Below are positions 1 through 8,966 of a stretch of DNA of 64,000 bases, in pieces. Below the pieces are notes generated by a model. The model was given only the letters and a program-made list of their open reading frames with translations. It was not told the DNA's origin and searched no databases. Within the stretch, counting starts at the first letter, position 1; each line of letters begins with the position of its first letter. The position numbers and the translations under genes were made by a program. The DNA comes from Myxococcaceae bacterium JPH2 (lineage in GTDB: Bacteria > Myxococcota > Myxococcia > Myxococcales > Myxococcaceae), in assembly GCA_016458225.1 (NCBI GenBank), contig JAEMGR010000015.1:1-64000 (forward strand). The letters are read 5' to 3'.

Positions 1-1030
1 ACCGTTGGCCACCGCCGTGGTCACCTTGGCGATGTTGCGCACCTGGTCCGTGAGGTTTCCGGCCAGCACGTTCACGTTGTCCGTGAGGTCCTTCCATACG
101 CCGGACACGCCCCGCACGTCCGCCTGTCCTCCCAAGCGGCCCTCGGTGCCCACTTCCTTCGCGACGCGCGTCACCTCGGACGCGAAGCCGCGGAGCTGAT
201 CCACCATGGTGTTGATGGTGCTCTTGAGCTCGAGCACCTCGCCCTTGGCGTCCACGGTGATTTTCTTGGAGAGGTCCCCGTTGGCGACGGAGGTGGAGAC
301 CTCCGCGATGTTGCGCACCTGGGCCGTGAGGTTGTTGGCCATCAGGTTCACGTTGTTGGTGAGGTCCTTCCACGTGCCCGCGACGCCCGGCACCTCCGCC
401 TGGGCGCCCAGCTTCCCCTCTACGCCCACCGTGCGAGCGACGTCCGTCACCTGCTGCGCGAAGATGGACAGCGTCTGCGTCATCCCGTTGAGGGTGTCCG
501 CCAGCGCGGCGATTTCTCCCTTCGCCTCCATGGACAGCTTCTGGGACAGGTCGCCGTTGGCCACCGCCGTCACCACGCGCACGATGCCGCGCACCTGGCT
601 GGTGAGGTTGCCGGCCATCAAGTTCACGTTGTCCGTGAGGTCCTTCCACACGCCGGACACGCCCCGCACGTCCGCCTGTCCCCCCAGCTTCCCGTCGGTG
701 CCCACTTCCTTCGCGACGCGCGTCACCTCGGACGCGAAGCCGCGGAGCTGATCCACCATGGTGTTGAGCGTGCTCTTGAGTTCGAGCACCTCGCCCTTGG
801 CGTCCACGGTGATTTTCTTGGAGAGGTCTCCGTTGGCCACCGCCGTGGAGACCTCGGCGATGTTGCGCACCTGGGCCGTGAGGTTGCCGGCCATCAAGTT
901 CACGTTGTCCGTGAGGTCCTTCCACACGCCGGACACGTCCTTGACGACCGCTTGTCCTCCCAGGTTGCCGTCGCTGCCCACCTCGCGCGCGACGCGCGTC
1001 ACCTCGGCGGCGAACGAGTTGAGCTGATCC
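1..1030 (-). repeat. Tandem intragenic HAMP-coding repeats (276-bp unit, 552-bp dimer)
   Basis: Within the poly-HAMP gene the DNA itself is repeated. The stretch near 200-300 recurs almost base for base at 752-852, an offset of 552 bp, and the stretch near 1-190 recurs at 553-741. Neighbouring 276-bp units are more divergent than alternate ones, so the unit of duplication was a HAMP pair. Confidence 0.8.
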
Positions 1031-1521
1031 ACCATCGCGTTCACGGTGGTGCCGATGCGCAGGAACTCGCCCTTGACGGGCTGGCCGTCAATCTCCAGCG
1101 CCATCTTCTGGGTGAGGTCGCCCTCGGCCACCGCCACCAGCACGCGGGCGACCTCCGTGGTGGGCTGCACCAGGTCGCCGATGAGCGCGTTGATGGACTG
1201 GACGCTGGTGGCCCAGTCGCCGCGCACGTCGCCCAGCGACACGCGCTCCGCCATGCGCCCCTCGCGGCCCACCACGCGCGCCACCCGCACCATCTCCTGG
1301 GTGAGCTGCGCGTTGAGCGCCACGTGCGCGTTGAAGGCCCGGGCAATCTCGCCCATCACCGGGTCACCCGACTCGATGGGCAGGCGCACGCCGAAGTCCC
1401 CGTCGTGCACCGCCCGCAGCGCGGTGAGCAGCGCCTGGAGGGGATGAGGAGCCCCCTTGCCCACGCCTCTGACGGCGCGCTTCCTTCCAGGGGAAGTCCT
1501 GCCAGCCTTGTTCTCGTCCAC
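1..1521 (-). CDS. Poly-HAMP sensor protein, N-terminal part (partial; likely hybrid histidine kinase)
   Basis: The reading frame runs off the left edge, so only the first 507 residues are visible. The GTG start at 1521 has a GAGG 8 nt upstream, and the frame has a stop further upstream without another good start. There is no membrane segment. After a short basic N-terminus come HAMP-like modules that recur about every 92 residues: three pairs, the sixth cut by the edge. Each carries a core like [10 protein letters not shown] and a second helix like [10 protein letters not shown]. Cytoplasmic poly-HAMP arrays of this spacing are typical of hybrid kinases of the fungal Nik1/Hik1 (group III) type, where they relay osmotic or stress signals to a kinase. 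The kinase part would lie left of base 1; this is inferred, not seen. A cytoplasmic chemoreceptor-like protein is the alternative. Confidence 0.85.
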   Translation of the reverse strand, partial: MDENKAGRTSPGRKRAVRGVGKGAPHPLQALLTALRAVHDGDFGVRLPIESGDPVMGEIARAFNAHVALNAQLTQEMVRVARVVGREGRMAERVSLGDVRGDWATSVQSINALIGDLVQPTTEVARVLVAVAEGDLTQKMALEIDGQPVKGEFLRIGTTVNAMVDQLNSFAAEVTRVAREVGSDGNLGGQAVVKDVSGVWKDLTDNVNLMAGNLTAQVRNIAEVSTAVANGDLSKKITVDAKGEVLELKSTLNTMVDQLRGFASEVTRVAKEVGTDGKLGGQADVRGVSGVWKDLTDNVNLMAGNLTSQVRGIVRVVTAVANGDLSQKLSMEAKGEIAALADTLNGMTQTLSIFAQQVTDVARTVGVEGKLGAQAEVPGVAGTWKDLTNNVNLMANNLTAQVRNIAEVSTSVANGDLSKKITVDAKGEVLELKSTINTMVDQLRGFASEVTRVAKEVGTEGRLGGQADVRGVSGVWKDLTDNVNVLAGNLTDQVRNIAKVTTAVANG

Positions 1522-1721
1522 GGCTGAAACCTCGGGTCGGAGATGTACGTTGCGAAGATGCGCAGCGGAGGGACGGGCTGCCTGAATCTCCAGGAAGTAC
1601 GCGGGCTTGTCGACTCAAAAGCCCCGCAATTCACCCAACTGCTTTGAGCTAAACAATCTCCATGGAGCGCCCTCCGACTCTCGGTGCAACAGCCGGAAGG
1701 AGGACGCCTTGTCCTGGGGAA

Positions 1722-2639
1722 TCAGGGCGCGGGGGCCGTGCAGGGGAACCCGTCGCAGGCATGCACGTAGAGCGCGCGGCCGAGCAGGCGACGGGCAGGG
1801 GCGCGCGGTCGTGAAGGAGCGACCCGCGAGGTGCCCAGGCGGACATCCAGGATGAAGGACGACTCGGGCGCACCGGCGTCCGGGGACGTGCCCGCGACGC
1901 AGGCCACGAGCACCTCGGACGGCGCATCCAGCCACCACAGGGACTCCACCGGGCAGGGCGGCGCGTGCTCGGGGAGGAGGGGCGTCAGCGTGCGGGCTTC
2001 GTAGGCCAGCACCCAGCCGCCCCACACCACGGCGGCCAGCGTGCCACCGGGTCCCACGGACAGCCGACCTCCAGGCCCCGGCAACATCACCTGGCCGAGC
2101 ACGTCGCCCTCGGGAGACACGGAGACGAGCTGGCCCGAGGCATCCAGCGCGAGCACACCCGAGGCATGCCCCGCGAGCGACACCGGCGGCGAGAAGTCAC
2201 CCACGGGGCGCAGCGCGCCGCGCTCCTCGCGCAGCAGTCGGTGGCCCGCCGCGACCCAGAGGTGGTGGGCGCCATCGAACGTGAGCGCCGTGGCGCCGGG
2301 GACCTCTTCGCGAAACAGGCCGCCCTGGCGATCACACACCACCACCACGCGCGGACCGAACACCGCGGCGCGCGAGGCATCGGGCGAGACGGCCCACCCC
2401 AGCCGCGTGCTCTCGCCCATCGCCCGGGACAGGCAGCGGTTGAGCACGCCGAGATTCACATCGCTGGAGGGCGGGACGAGGACGAAGGGCAGGCTGGAGG
2501 AGACGACGTAGAGCAGCAGGCCCAGCGCGGCGGCGGAGACGACCGTCAGCGACCATGCGCGGAGCTGGGCGAGCGCGAACAGCCGTCCCGGCGCACGCGC
2601 CGCGCGCCTCTGCGCCCCCGGGCCGTCACGTCCACTCAC
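1722..2639 (-). CDS. Membrane-anchored protein of unknown function, beta-propeller-like
   Basis: I do not recognise a named family. The GTG at 2639 is chosen because GGAGGA lies 6 nt upstream; it gives 305 residues. A basic N-terminus (about 1-29) is followed by one membrane segment (about 30-52), so the rest should be outside the cytoplasmic membrane. The exported part has several short beta-rich stretches with turns of the type LDASGQL and VSPEGDV, which resemble blades of a WD40/PQQ-like propeller, but there are too few clear blades to be sure. It is divergent from the secreted protein gene at 2823, with a 183-bp spacer that should hold both promoters. Two cysteine-containing loops near the C-terminus could form a disulphide. 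Confidence 0.6.
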   Translation of the reverse strand: MSGRDGPGAQRRAARAPGRLFALAQLRAWSLTVVSAAALGLLLYVVSSSLPFVLVPPSSDVNLGVLNRCLSRAMGESTRLGWAVSPDASRAAVFGPRVVVVCDRQGGLFREEVPGATALTFDGAHHLWVAAGHRLLREERGALRPVGDFSPPVSLAGHASGVLALDASGQLVSVSPEGDVLGQVMLPGPGGRLSVGPGGTLAAVVWGGWVLAYEARTLTPLLPEHAPPCPVESLWWLDAPSEVLVACVAGTSPDAGAPESSFILDVRLGTSRVAPSRPRAPARRLLGRALYVHACDGFPCTAPAP

Positions 2640-2822
2640 CGCCACTCCTCCCCACGCTCGCCGCGCGCGGGCATGCGGGGCAGCACACCACAGCGGCCGG
2701 GCAGCGGGAATCCAGCCGGAGCAGGCCACCGGGCTTCCGATGCCCAGGCCGTTCGCCCTTGGGTTGTCCCACCCATCCGTGTCCGCACCTTTGCGCCTGG
2801 AAACGCTGGAAAGGAGCCGACC

Positions 2823-3860
2823 ATGCGCCGCACCCTCATCGCAGCAGCCCTCGCCTTCAGCTTCGTGCTCGCGACCCACGCCTCCGCCGCGCCCCAAGGA
2901 GGGAGCGCCACCGGCACGCAAGAAGGAACCGGCCAGACGGGAACTTCTTCCTCGACGGGCGACACCACTGGAGGCTCCATCTCCACGCCTCCCAGCTCCA
3001 CGGGTAGCTCAGGCGCCTCTGGGATGGACGTGGGCACCGGCGGCTCGGGCGCGTCCATGACGACGGATGGCGGCACGGGCGGCGCCGGGTCCACGGGCAC
3101 GAGCACCGGCACGGGCACCACGCCGGGCGGTGGCACGCAGGGCACCACCGGCACGGGGACGAGCAACCCGGGCTCCACGGGCACCTATGGCGGGAGCACC
3201 GGCACGGGCAGCACGGGCACCACCGGCGGTGGCACGGGCGGCTCGGGCAGCACGGGCACGTTGGGCAATGACTCGACCGGCACGGGAAGTACCGGGACTC
3301 CGCCCGCGAGCATGGATGGACAGGACACGGTGAACCCGGGAGGCACGGGCCAGGGCGGCACCGGCACGAGCGGTGGCGGCACGTCGGGCGGCTCGGGGAC
3401 GAGCGGTGGCGGGGGTCGGGCCGAGGCCGCGAGCACTCGCGCCGACTCCACGGTGGCGCTGCGGCAAGGGGCGACCGAGTTAGAGCCACTGCAGCACGAG
3501 GTCTCCCAGCTGAGGGCCACGGTGCACTCGCTCCAGCAGGAGGTCACCTCTCTGCGACGCGAGAACGCGGGCACGGGCGGCTCGGGCAGCTCGGCCGGCT
3601 CGGCGAAGGCCAGCCCGAAGACGGTGGTGGCCAGCGTGGTGATGGAGGGCCAGGTGGCCGCGGTGGGCAGGGACCGGCTGGCGCTGCGCGACAGTGAGTC
3701 GGGCGCCATCTACGACCTGCGCACGAGCCAGGGCTCGCCGCTCATCCAGGGCCTGCCACCCGGGAGTCAGGTGCGCGCGGCGTACAACCTGACCGCCAGC
3801 GGGGACAACTACCTGACCCGCGTGCTCGTGCTGCCCCCGCAGCGCGTGGCGCCACGGTGA
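2823..3860 (+). CDS. Secreted Gly/Thr/Ser-rich protein with coiled coil and C-terminal beta domain
   Basis: 345 residues; AAGGAG sits 7 nt before the ATG. Residues 1-23 are a clear Sec signal peptide ending in ASA. Residues 25-210 are a low-complexity Gly/Ser/Thr segment full of GTGGSG- and STGT-like runs. Residues 213-250 form an amphipathic coiled coil with regularly spaced Leu, and residues 265-345 look like a compact beta domain with an EGQV start. The layout suggests an exported protein with a long flexible spacer and an oligomerising module, perhaps associated with the cell envelope or matrix. No enzymatic motif is visible. Function unknown. Confidence 0.75.
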   Translation: MRRTLIAAALAFSFVLATHASAAPQGGSATGTQEGTGQTGTSSSTGDTTGGSISTPPSSTGSSGASGMDVGTGGSGASMTTDGGTGGAGSTGTSTGTGTTPGGGTQGTTGTGTSNPGSTGTYGGSTGTGSTGTTGGGTGGSGSTGTLGNDSTGTGSTGTPPASMDGQDTVNPGGTGQGGTGTSGGGTSGGSGTSGGGGRAEAASTRADSTVALRQGATELEPLQHEVSQLRATVHSLQQEVTSLRRENAGTGGSGSSAGSAKASPKTVVASVVMEGQVAAVGRDRLALRDSESGAIYDLRTSQGSPLIQGLPPGSQVRAAYNLTASGDNYLTRVLVLPPQRVAPR

Positions 3861-3880
3861 CGCGAGCGCCGTGACGAAAC

Positions 3881-3908
3881 CGGCCGCCGGGGTCCGCCTC
3901 GGCGGCCG
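3881..3908. terminator. Hairpin between convergent genes
   Basis: CGGCCGCCG (3881-3889) and CGGCGGCCG (3900-3908) are perfect 9-bp arms around a 10-nt loop. They lie between the stop of the secreted protein gene (3860) and the stop of the small minus-strand gene (3918). There is no T tract, so a bidirectional terminator is likely but not certain. Confidence 0.55.
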
Positions 3909-3917
3909 ACGCGCGTT

Positions 3918-4157
3918 TCAGCGTCCGCCGTCGGGCTTCTTCGCCGCGCCATCCGACAGCCGGCGAAGCTTCGCGGCGAAGGGGCTCTCCTCGCCCGCGG
4001 GCGACGGAGGACCGCCCGACAGCCGCTCGCGTCGAGTCGCCGCGAGCCCGCCTTCTGGAGGCCCTTCGACGCCTTCCTTCTCGAAGCGATCCTGTCCCCC
4101 CAGCACCCGGCCCACGGGACGGGATGAGCTGACGCGGCGATTGGTATCCACGGGCAT
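3918..4157 (-). CDS. Small hydrophilic protein of unknown function
   Basis: 79 residues, very rich in charged residues, Gly and Pro, with no membrane segment or cysteine. The ATG at 4157 has GGAGG 7 nt upstream. It starts 26 bp after the stop of the acyltransferase-like gene on the same strand, so the two are probably co-transcribed. The C-terminal third (PFAAKLRRLSDGAAKKPDGG) is basic and may be disordered. It could be mis-called in so G+C-rich a region; the ribosome-binding site and its position in front of a terminator hairpin are the support. Confidence 0.5.
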   Translation of the reverse strand: MPVDTNRRVSSSRPVGRVLGGQDRFEKEGVEGPPEGGLAATRRERLSGGPPSPAGEESPFAAKLRRLSDGAAKKPDGGR

Positions 4158-4183
4158 GGCGGCGCCTCCGGCTGTCCCCTCTT

Positions 4184-5050
4184 CTACCCCGGCTCCAGGC
4201 CGAGCGCACCCCAGGCGCGCTCGGGGTCCTCCAGCGCCTCGCCCAGATGTCGCAGGACGCGCGCGGCCAGCGTCACGTCGATGAGCCGCGCATCCCAGGT
4301 GCACGTCAGCGTCATGAGCTTGCCCGGCACCAGCGCGCCGTCCTCCAACACGGGCTCGTCGCGCACCGCGCCGGGAGCGAGCAACAGCGGCACCCGCGTG
4401 TACGGAGCCATGGCCACATAGCCACGCTCCAGCCCCAGCGAGCCCAGGTTGGTCACCACCACCGAGCCGAAGGGGTCCTGGGGCATCCCCACCGCGCGCA
4501 GGTCCACGTTCAGCCCGAACCAGACGAAGGACAGCAGCCGCAGCGCCGGCCCCATCAGCCAACCCGGGATGAGCGAGGAGCGGCGCTTGCCTCGCTCGAT
4601 GACGGCGTCCCGGCGGGCGCGGACCTCGGACACGCGCGCCTCGAGCTGCTCGGCCATCGCCTCCAGCGACATCGCGTCCGCGCGGTGCACGGTGGCGGTG
4701 GTGAGGTCCACACGGCCCGTGCCCTCGGCGGGCTGCGCGACCATGACGCACACGCCGACGTCACGGCGCAGCCAGGGGCGGTTGTGGCGCAGGAGCACGT
4801 TCGCCTCGGGGTAGCGCGCGAGCGCGTCCGCCGCGGCCTTGGCCACCAGGTGCGTCACGGTGAGGCGCGGGCCCGAGTGCCTCCGCCGCGCGGCCATGAA
4901 GGCCAGCGCGCGCTCCATGCGGACCTCCAACGACGCATACGCGCTGGGGTCGCGCGGCGTGCGCCACGTGCCCAGCGCGAGCTTGCGAAAGGCGCTGGGG
5001 GTCCGCGCCGGCTGGAGGTCCAGGTTCACGCTCGGCTCCGGCCATCGCAC
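4184..5050 (-). CDS. 2-oxoacid dehydrogenase E2 acyltransferase-like protein lacking the catalytic motif
   Basis: 288 residues from a GTG start at 5050, with a purine-rich GGGGAG upstream. The sequence corresponds to the catalytic domain of dihydrolipoyl acyltransferases: an N-terminal segment like KLALGTWRTPRD, the THLVAKAAADAL helix, and the FGSVVVTNLGSLGLERGYV strand region. There is no lipoyl domain and no E3-binding domain. In active E2 enzymes the C-terminal motif is DHRxxDG; here residues 253-259 read DARLIDV, so the catalytic His is Ala and the Gly is Val. The protein therefore probably keeps the trimeric fold but not the acyl transfer chemistry. No E1 or E3 genes are nearby. It is divergent from the DUF1684 gene and followed by a small gene. 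Confidence 0.75.
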   Translation of the reverse strand: MRWPEPSVNLDLQPARTPSAFRKLALGTWRTPRDPSAYASLEVRMERALAFMAARRRHSGPRLTVTHLVAKAAADALARYPEANVLLRHNRPWLRRDVGVCVMVAQPAEGTGRVDLTTATVHRADAMSLEAMAEQLEARVSEVRARRDAVIERGKRRSSLIPGWLMGPALRLLSFVWFGLNVDLRAVGMPQDPFGSVVVTNLGSLGLERGYVAMAPYTRVPLLLAPGAVRDEPVLEDGALVPGKLMTLTCTWDARLIDVTLAARVLRHLGEALEDPERAWGALGLEPG

Positions 5051-5135
5051 GCCCGAGTCTCCCCTGCAACCCACCTGCCGCCCTGTTAGACAGGAAGCCG
5101 CAGGTCGGTCCCTCTCGCCTCGAGGCCCCTTTCCC

Positions 5136-6062
5136 ATGAGCACCCTCGCCCTCGCTCTCGCCCTGTCCCTCCACGCCACCCCGCAGCCGCCCAAGAAGAC
5201 CCCTCCACCTCCCGCGCCCAAGGCGGCGGCCCCCGTCGTTGAAGACGTCGTCGCGTCCACGCGCGCCTGGAACGAGACCCGCATCCAGCGGCTGTCCTCG
5301 GAGGATGGCTGGCTCACCCTCGTGGGCCTGTCGTGGCTGAAGGAGGGCGAGCAGACCGCTGGCTCGGCGGCGAACAGCGCGGTGCCGCTCCCCGCGTCCA
5401 CGCCGGCTCGCGTGGGCACCTTCACGCGCACGGGCGAGGCCGTCACCTTCCAGCCCGCGCCGGGCGTGACGCTCACGCGCAACGGACAGCCGTTCACCGG
5501 CGGGGCGCTCCAGTCGGACGCGAAGGGCGAGCCCGACGTGCTGAAGGTGGGCAGCGTCACGTTCCAGGTCATCAAGCGCGGAGACCGGTTGGGCGTGCGC
5601 GTGAAGGACTCGGAGGCGCCCACGCGCAAGGCGTTCCACGGCATCCCCACGTACGAGCCGAGCGCCGCGTGGCGCGTGCAGGCGCATCTGGAGCCCGCGG
5701 CCGCGCCCCACACGCTCGCCGTCCCCAACGTGCTGGGCATGGTGGAGGAGATGCAGTCGCCGGGCACGCTGGTGTTCACGGTGAACGGCAAGGAGTACCG
5801 CCTCATGCCCGTCATCGAGGAGGGCGAGAAGCAGCTGTTCATCATCTTCGCGGACGAGACCAACCGCGACACCACCTACGGCGCGGGCCGCTTCCTCTCC
5901 GCGGAGTTGCCGGACAAGGACGGACGCGTGACGTTGGACTTCAATCGCGCGTACAACCCGCCCTGCGCGTTCACGCGCTTCGCCACCTGCCCGCTGCCGC
6001 CGCGTGGCAACCGGCTGGCCCTGCGCGTGGAGGCAGGTGAGAAGCGCGCGGGCGACCACTGA
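5136..6062 (+). CDS. DUF1684 family secreted protein
   Basis: 308 residues. A short hydrophobic N-terminus (about 1-13) followed by a Pro/Lys/Ala-rich stretch suggests export. The body matches DUF1684 proteins: an N-terminal SEDGWLTLVGLSWL segment, a central FHGIPTYEPSAAWRV segment, and the diagnostic C-terminus with YNPPCAF, ATCPLPPRGNRL and VEAGEK. Members of this family are widespread and have no established biochemical role; many are exported. The ATG at 5136 lies 85 bp from the divergent acyltransferase-like gene. The next gene downstream, the antiporter, starts 88 bp further on and may have its own promoter. Confidence 0.85.
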   Translation: MSTLALALALSLHATPQPPKKTPPPPAPKAAAPVVEDVVASTRAWNETRIQRLSSEDGWLTLVGLSWLKEGEQTAGSAANSAVPLPASTPARVGTFTRTGEAVTFQPAPGVTLTRNGQPFTGGALQSDAKGEPDVLKVGSVTFQVIKRGDRLGVRVKDSEAPTRKAFHGIPTYEPSAAWRVQAHLEPAAAPHTLAVPNVLGMVEEMQSPGTLVFTVNGKEYRLMPVIEEGEKQLFIIFADETNRDTTYGAGRFLSAELPDKDGRVTLDFNRAYNPPCAFTRFATCPLPPRGNRLALRVEAGEKRAGDH

Positions 6063-6150
6063 CGAACACCGCGGGGGGCATCCGCCCGGCCGTGCGCTCG
6101 CGGCGGATTTGAGGGGTGCGCCGCGCGACTCCATTTGAGACGCTGGGGTC

Positions 6151-7737
6151 GTGCTCCTCGAGATGCCCCTGCTCATTGGCCTCATGGTGGCGGCCATCGC
6201 GTTGGCCATCGCGGCCAAGCGCGTGCGCGTGCCCTACAACGTCGCGCTGGTGGTGGGCGGGCTGCTCATCTCCGTGGGACACCTGCTGCCGGGCGTGCCA
6301 CCTCTGAACCCGGAGGTGGTGTTCCTGGTCTGCCTGCCGCTGCTCCTGTTCGAGGGCGGCATCACCGCGGACCTGGCGAGCATCCGCGCCAACGCCGCGC
6401 CCATCAGCCTCCTGTCCACGCTGGGCATGGTGCTGGCCATCGGCGCGACGGGCGGCATGCTGCACGCGCTGGTGGGGCTGGACTGGGGCCCCGCGCTGCT
6501 CTTGGGCGCCATCCTGTCCGTCACGGACACCGTCTCCATCCTCTACGCGTTCCGCAAGGCGCCGGTGCCCGCGCGGCTGTCCGGCATCGTGCAGGGCGAG
6601 AGCCTCTTCAACGACGGCACCGCGCTGGTGGCGTACTCGGCCATCGCGGCCGTGGTGGCGGGAGGCGCACCGCCCACGCTGGCGTCCATGGGCGCGCGCA
6701 TGCTCCTGGCATCCATGGGCGGCGCCGTGGTGGGCCTGTCCCTGGGCATGCTGGGCGCGTTCATCATCCGCCGCACCGAGGAGCCGCTGGCGGACATCAT
6801 GGTGACGACGGCCGTGGCGCTCGCCTCGTACGTGCTCGCCGAGCAGTTGCACCTGTCCGGCGCCATCTCCGCCGTCACCTCCGGGCTGGCGGTGGGCGTG
6901 ACGTTGCATCGCGACGTGACGCCGCAGAGTCAGCTCTCCATCCACACGTTCTGGGAGTACGTCGCCTTCGGGGTGAACACCTTCCTGTTCCTCTCCGTGG
7001 GACTCACCACGCATCCGGGCGACCTGCGCGGCTACCTGCCCGAGGTGGGGCTGGCGGTGCTCAGCGTCTTCGTGGGGCGCGCGGTGGGCGTGTACATCCC
7101 CTTCCTGCTGCTGCGCTGGCTGCGGCCCGCGGAGGGCATCCCGCCGCGCTGGCAGCACGTCTTCCTGGTGGGCAACATCAAGGGCGCGCTGTCCATCGGT
7201 CTGGCGCTCGGCATGCCGGAGTCCACGCCCGCGCGCGAGCAGCTCGTGGCGCTCTCGTTCGGCGTCACGCTGGTGTCGCTGGTGGGCCAGGGCCTGCTCC
7301 TGACGGGCGCGCTCAAGAAGCTGGGCCTCATCCAGGAGGACGCGGTGGCGCTGGCCATGGCGGAGCAGCGCGGTCGGCTCATCGCGAGCCGCGCCGCGCA
7401 CGTGGAGCTGGAGGCGCTGCACTCGCAGGGGCTGCTGCCTCGCGGCGCCTACGAGCACCTGCGCAGCGAGTACCAGGTGAACATCGCGCGCGCGGAGCGG
7501 GAGCTGCGTCGCATCGGGGAGCAGCACCTCGCGGAGGGCGCGCGCGACCTGCTGGCCATGCGTCGGCGGCTCATCGACGCGGAGCGCACCGCGCTTCAAG
7601 GCGCGCGGCGCAACGGCCTCATCCCCGAGGCCACCGCGGAGCACATGCTCGGGCAGCTCGACGAGCGCATCCTCGACCTGGAGCACGTGCTGCGCGGCCG
7701 CTCGGACTCGGACACGAAGAAGGAGCAGGCGTCATGA
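6151..7737 (+). CDS. Na+(K+)/H+ antiporter, CPA1/NhaP type
   Basis: 528 residues: about 12 membrane segments over residues 1-385, then a hydrophilic cytoplasmic tail (about 390-528) rich in Arg, Glu and Leu that looks helical. Two acidic sites typical of CPA1 exchangers are visible: a TD pair at 125-126 in LSVTDTVSI and an ND pair at 154-155 in SLFNDGTALV. Such proteins exchange Na+ or K+ for protons across the inner membrane. The GTG at 6151 is used; an ATG at 6163 is the alternative. The stop overlaps the next start as ATGA, so translation of the regulatory RCK subunit is coupled. The pairing suggests the RCK protein gates this transporter. Confidence 0.92.
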   Translation: MLLEMPLLIGLMVAAIALAIAAKRVRVPYNVALVVGGLLISVGHLLPGVPPLNPEVVFLVCLPLLLFEGGITADLASIRANAAPISLLSTLGMVLAIGATGGMLHALVGLDWGPALLLGAILSVTDTVSILYAFRKAPVPARLSGIVQGESLFNDGTALVAYSAIAAVVAGGAPPTLASMGARMLLASMGGAVVGLSLGMLGAFIIRRTEEPLADIMVTTAVALASYVLAEQLHLSGAISAVTSGLAVGVTLHRDVTPQSQLSIHTFWEYVAFGVNTFLFLSVGLTTHPGDLRGYLPEVGLAVLSVFVGRAVGVYIPFLLLRWLRPAEGIPPRWQHVFLVGNIKGALSIGLALGMPESTPAREQLVALSFGVTLVSLVGQGLLLTGALKKLGLIQEDAVALAMAEQRGRLIASRAAHVELEALHSQGLLPRGAYEHLRSEYQVNIARAERELRRIGEQHLAEGARDLLAMRRRLIDAERTALQGARRNGLIPEATAEHMLGQLDERILDLEHVLRGRSDSDTKKEQAS

Positions 7738-8870
7738 GGATTGTCATCGCGGGGGGCGGTCGGGTGGGCAGCGTGCTGGCCGCGCGGCTGGTGGACGAGC
7801 AGCACGCGGTGACGGTCATCGAGCGGGACCCGGCCACGTGCACCCGCCTCTTCGAGGAGGTGGGCGTGGTGACGGTGTGCGGAGACGCCACCAATCCCAA
7901 GACGCTGGAGGCCGCGGGCATTGGCTCGGCGGACATCGCGGCGGGCGTGCTGGCGCGCGACTCGGAGAACCTGGCGTTCGCCATGCTGGCGCGCTCCGTG
8001 TCCAGCGCGCGCGTCATGGTGCGCATGCTGGACACCAGCTACCGCGAGGCCTACCGCATGGCGGGCGTGAAGGAGCTGGTGGCCGAGGCGGACGTGGTGG
8101 TGGCGAAGATGACCACCGCCATCGACTTTCCGCAGGTCGCGGGCTCGCTGCCGCTGACGAGCGGCGACGCGCTCCTCTTCGAGCTGGCCATCCCCGCGCG
8201 CGCCGGAGTGGCCGGGCAGACGGTGGCGCAGGTGCGCGCGACGGCGGGGTTTCCTCGCGAGTGCATCTTCATCGCGCTGTTGGATTCGCAGGGCCAGACG
8301 GCGCTCCCGGAGGGCAGCACGGTGCTGCGCGGCGGCCACACCGCCATCCTGGTGGCGCGCCGGGCGCAGGTGGCGCAGGCGGTGGAGTTCCTCACCTACG
8401 AGCCCGTGCAGGGCACCGGCGTGACGTCCTCGCTGGCGCAGACGCTGCGCAAGGTGGACTTCCTCACCCCGCTCAGCGACGACGAGGTCGAGGCCGTGGC
8501 GCGCGGCGCCGAGTTCCTCCCCAAGGCCGCGGGCGAGCAGATCTTCCACCAAGGCGACGCGGGCGAGACGTTCTACGTCGTGCTCACCGGCGAGGTGGCA
8601 CTCAAGGACAACGTGGGACAGACGGTGTCCACCGTGCCCTCGGGCGGGTTCTTCGGCGAGCTGGCGCTGCTCACCGGAGAGCCCCGCACGGCCACCGCCG
8701 TGGCCTCCACCGCGTGCGAGCTGGCCGCGGTGGGCCGCGAGGACTTCCGCGGCGTGGTGATGGCCAACCCCTCCGTGGCGCTGGAGATGAGCCGCATCCT
8801 CGGGCAGCGCCTGACGCGCGCGCAGAGCAACGCGCCGACGACGAAGCGCCGCGGCCTGTTCGGCCGCTGA
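7734..8870 (+). CDS. RCK (TrkA-type) regulatory protein with cyclic-nucleotide-binding domain
   Basis: 378 residues, three domains. Residues 1-135 are a TrkA_N Rossmann fold with GGGRVG at 7-12 and an acidic residue (Glu30) at the end of strand 2, as in NAD(H)-binding RCK domains. Residues 140-225 fit a TrkA_C domain. Residues 243-358 are a Crp-type cNMP-binding domain with the phosphate-binding cassette FGELALLTGEPRTA at 307-320, including the conserved Glu and Arg. No membrane segment, no HTH. It overlaps the antiporter gene by 4 bp. The expected role is control of cation/proton exchange by dinucleotides and a cyclic nucleotide; the ligands are inferred from the folds. Confidence 0.9.
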   Translation: MRIVIAGGGRVGSVLAARLVDEQHAVTVIERDPATCTRLFEEVGVVTVCGDATNPKTLEAAGIGSADIAAGVLARDSENLAFAMLARSVSSARVMVRMLDTSYREAYRMAGVKELVAEADVVVAKMTTAIDFPQVAGSLPLTSGDALLFELAIPARAGVAGQTVAQVRATAGFPRECIFIALLDSQGQTALPEGSTVLRGGHTAILVARRAQVAQAVEFLTYEPVQGTGVTSSLAQTLRKVDFLTPLSDDEVEAVARGAEFLPKAAGEQIFHQGDAGETFYVVLTGEVALKDNVGQTVSTVPSGGFFGELALLTGEPRTATAVASTACELAAVGREDFRGVVMANPSVALEMSRILGQRLTRAQSNAPTTKRRGLFGR

Positions 8871-8884
8871 CGCGAAGCAGGGCA

Positions 8885-8918
8885 CCGCGCGCCACGCCCG
8901 AGGAACTCCGGCGCGCGG
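8885..8918. terminator. Hairpin between convergent genes
   Basis: CCGCGCGCC (8885-8893) and GGCGCGCGG (8910-8918) are perfect 9-bp arms with a 16-nt loop. They sit between the ends of the RCK gene (8870) and the TPR gene (8967). There is no T tract. Confidence 0.45.
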
Positions 8919-8966
8919 ATCAGCTCATGCCGCATCGAAGACGCGTGCTCTGAGGCACTCGCGCGC

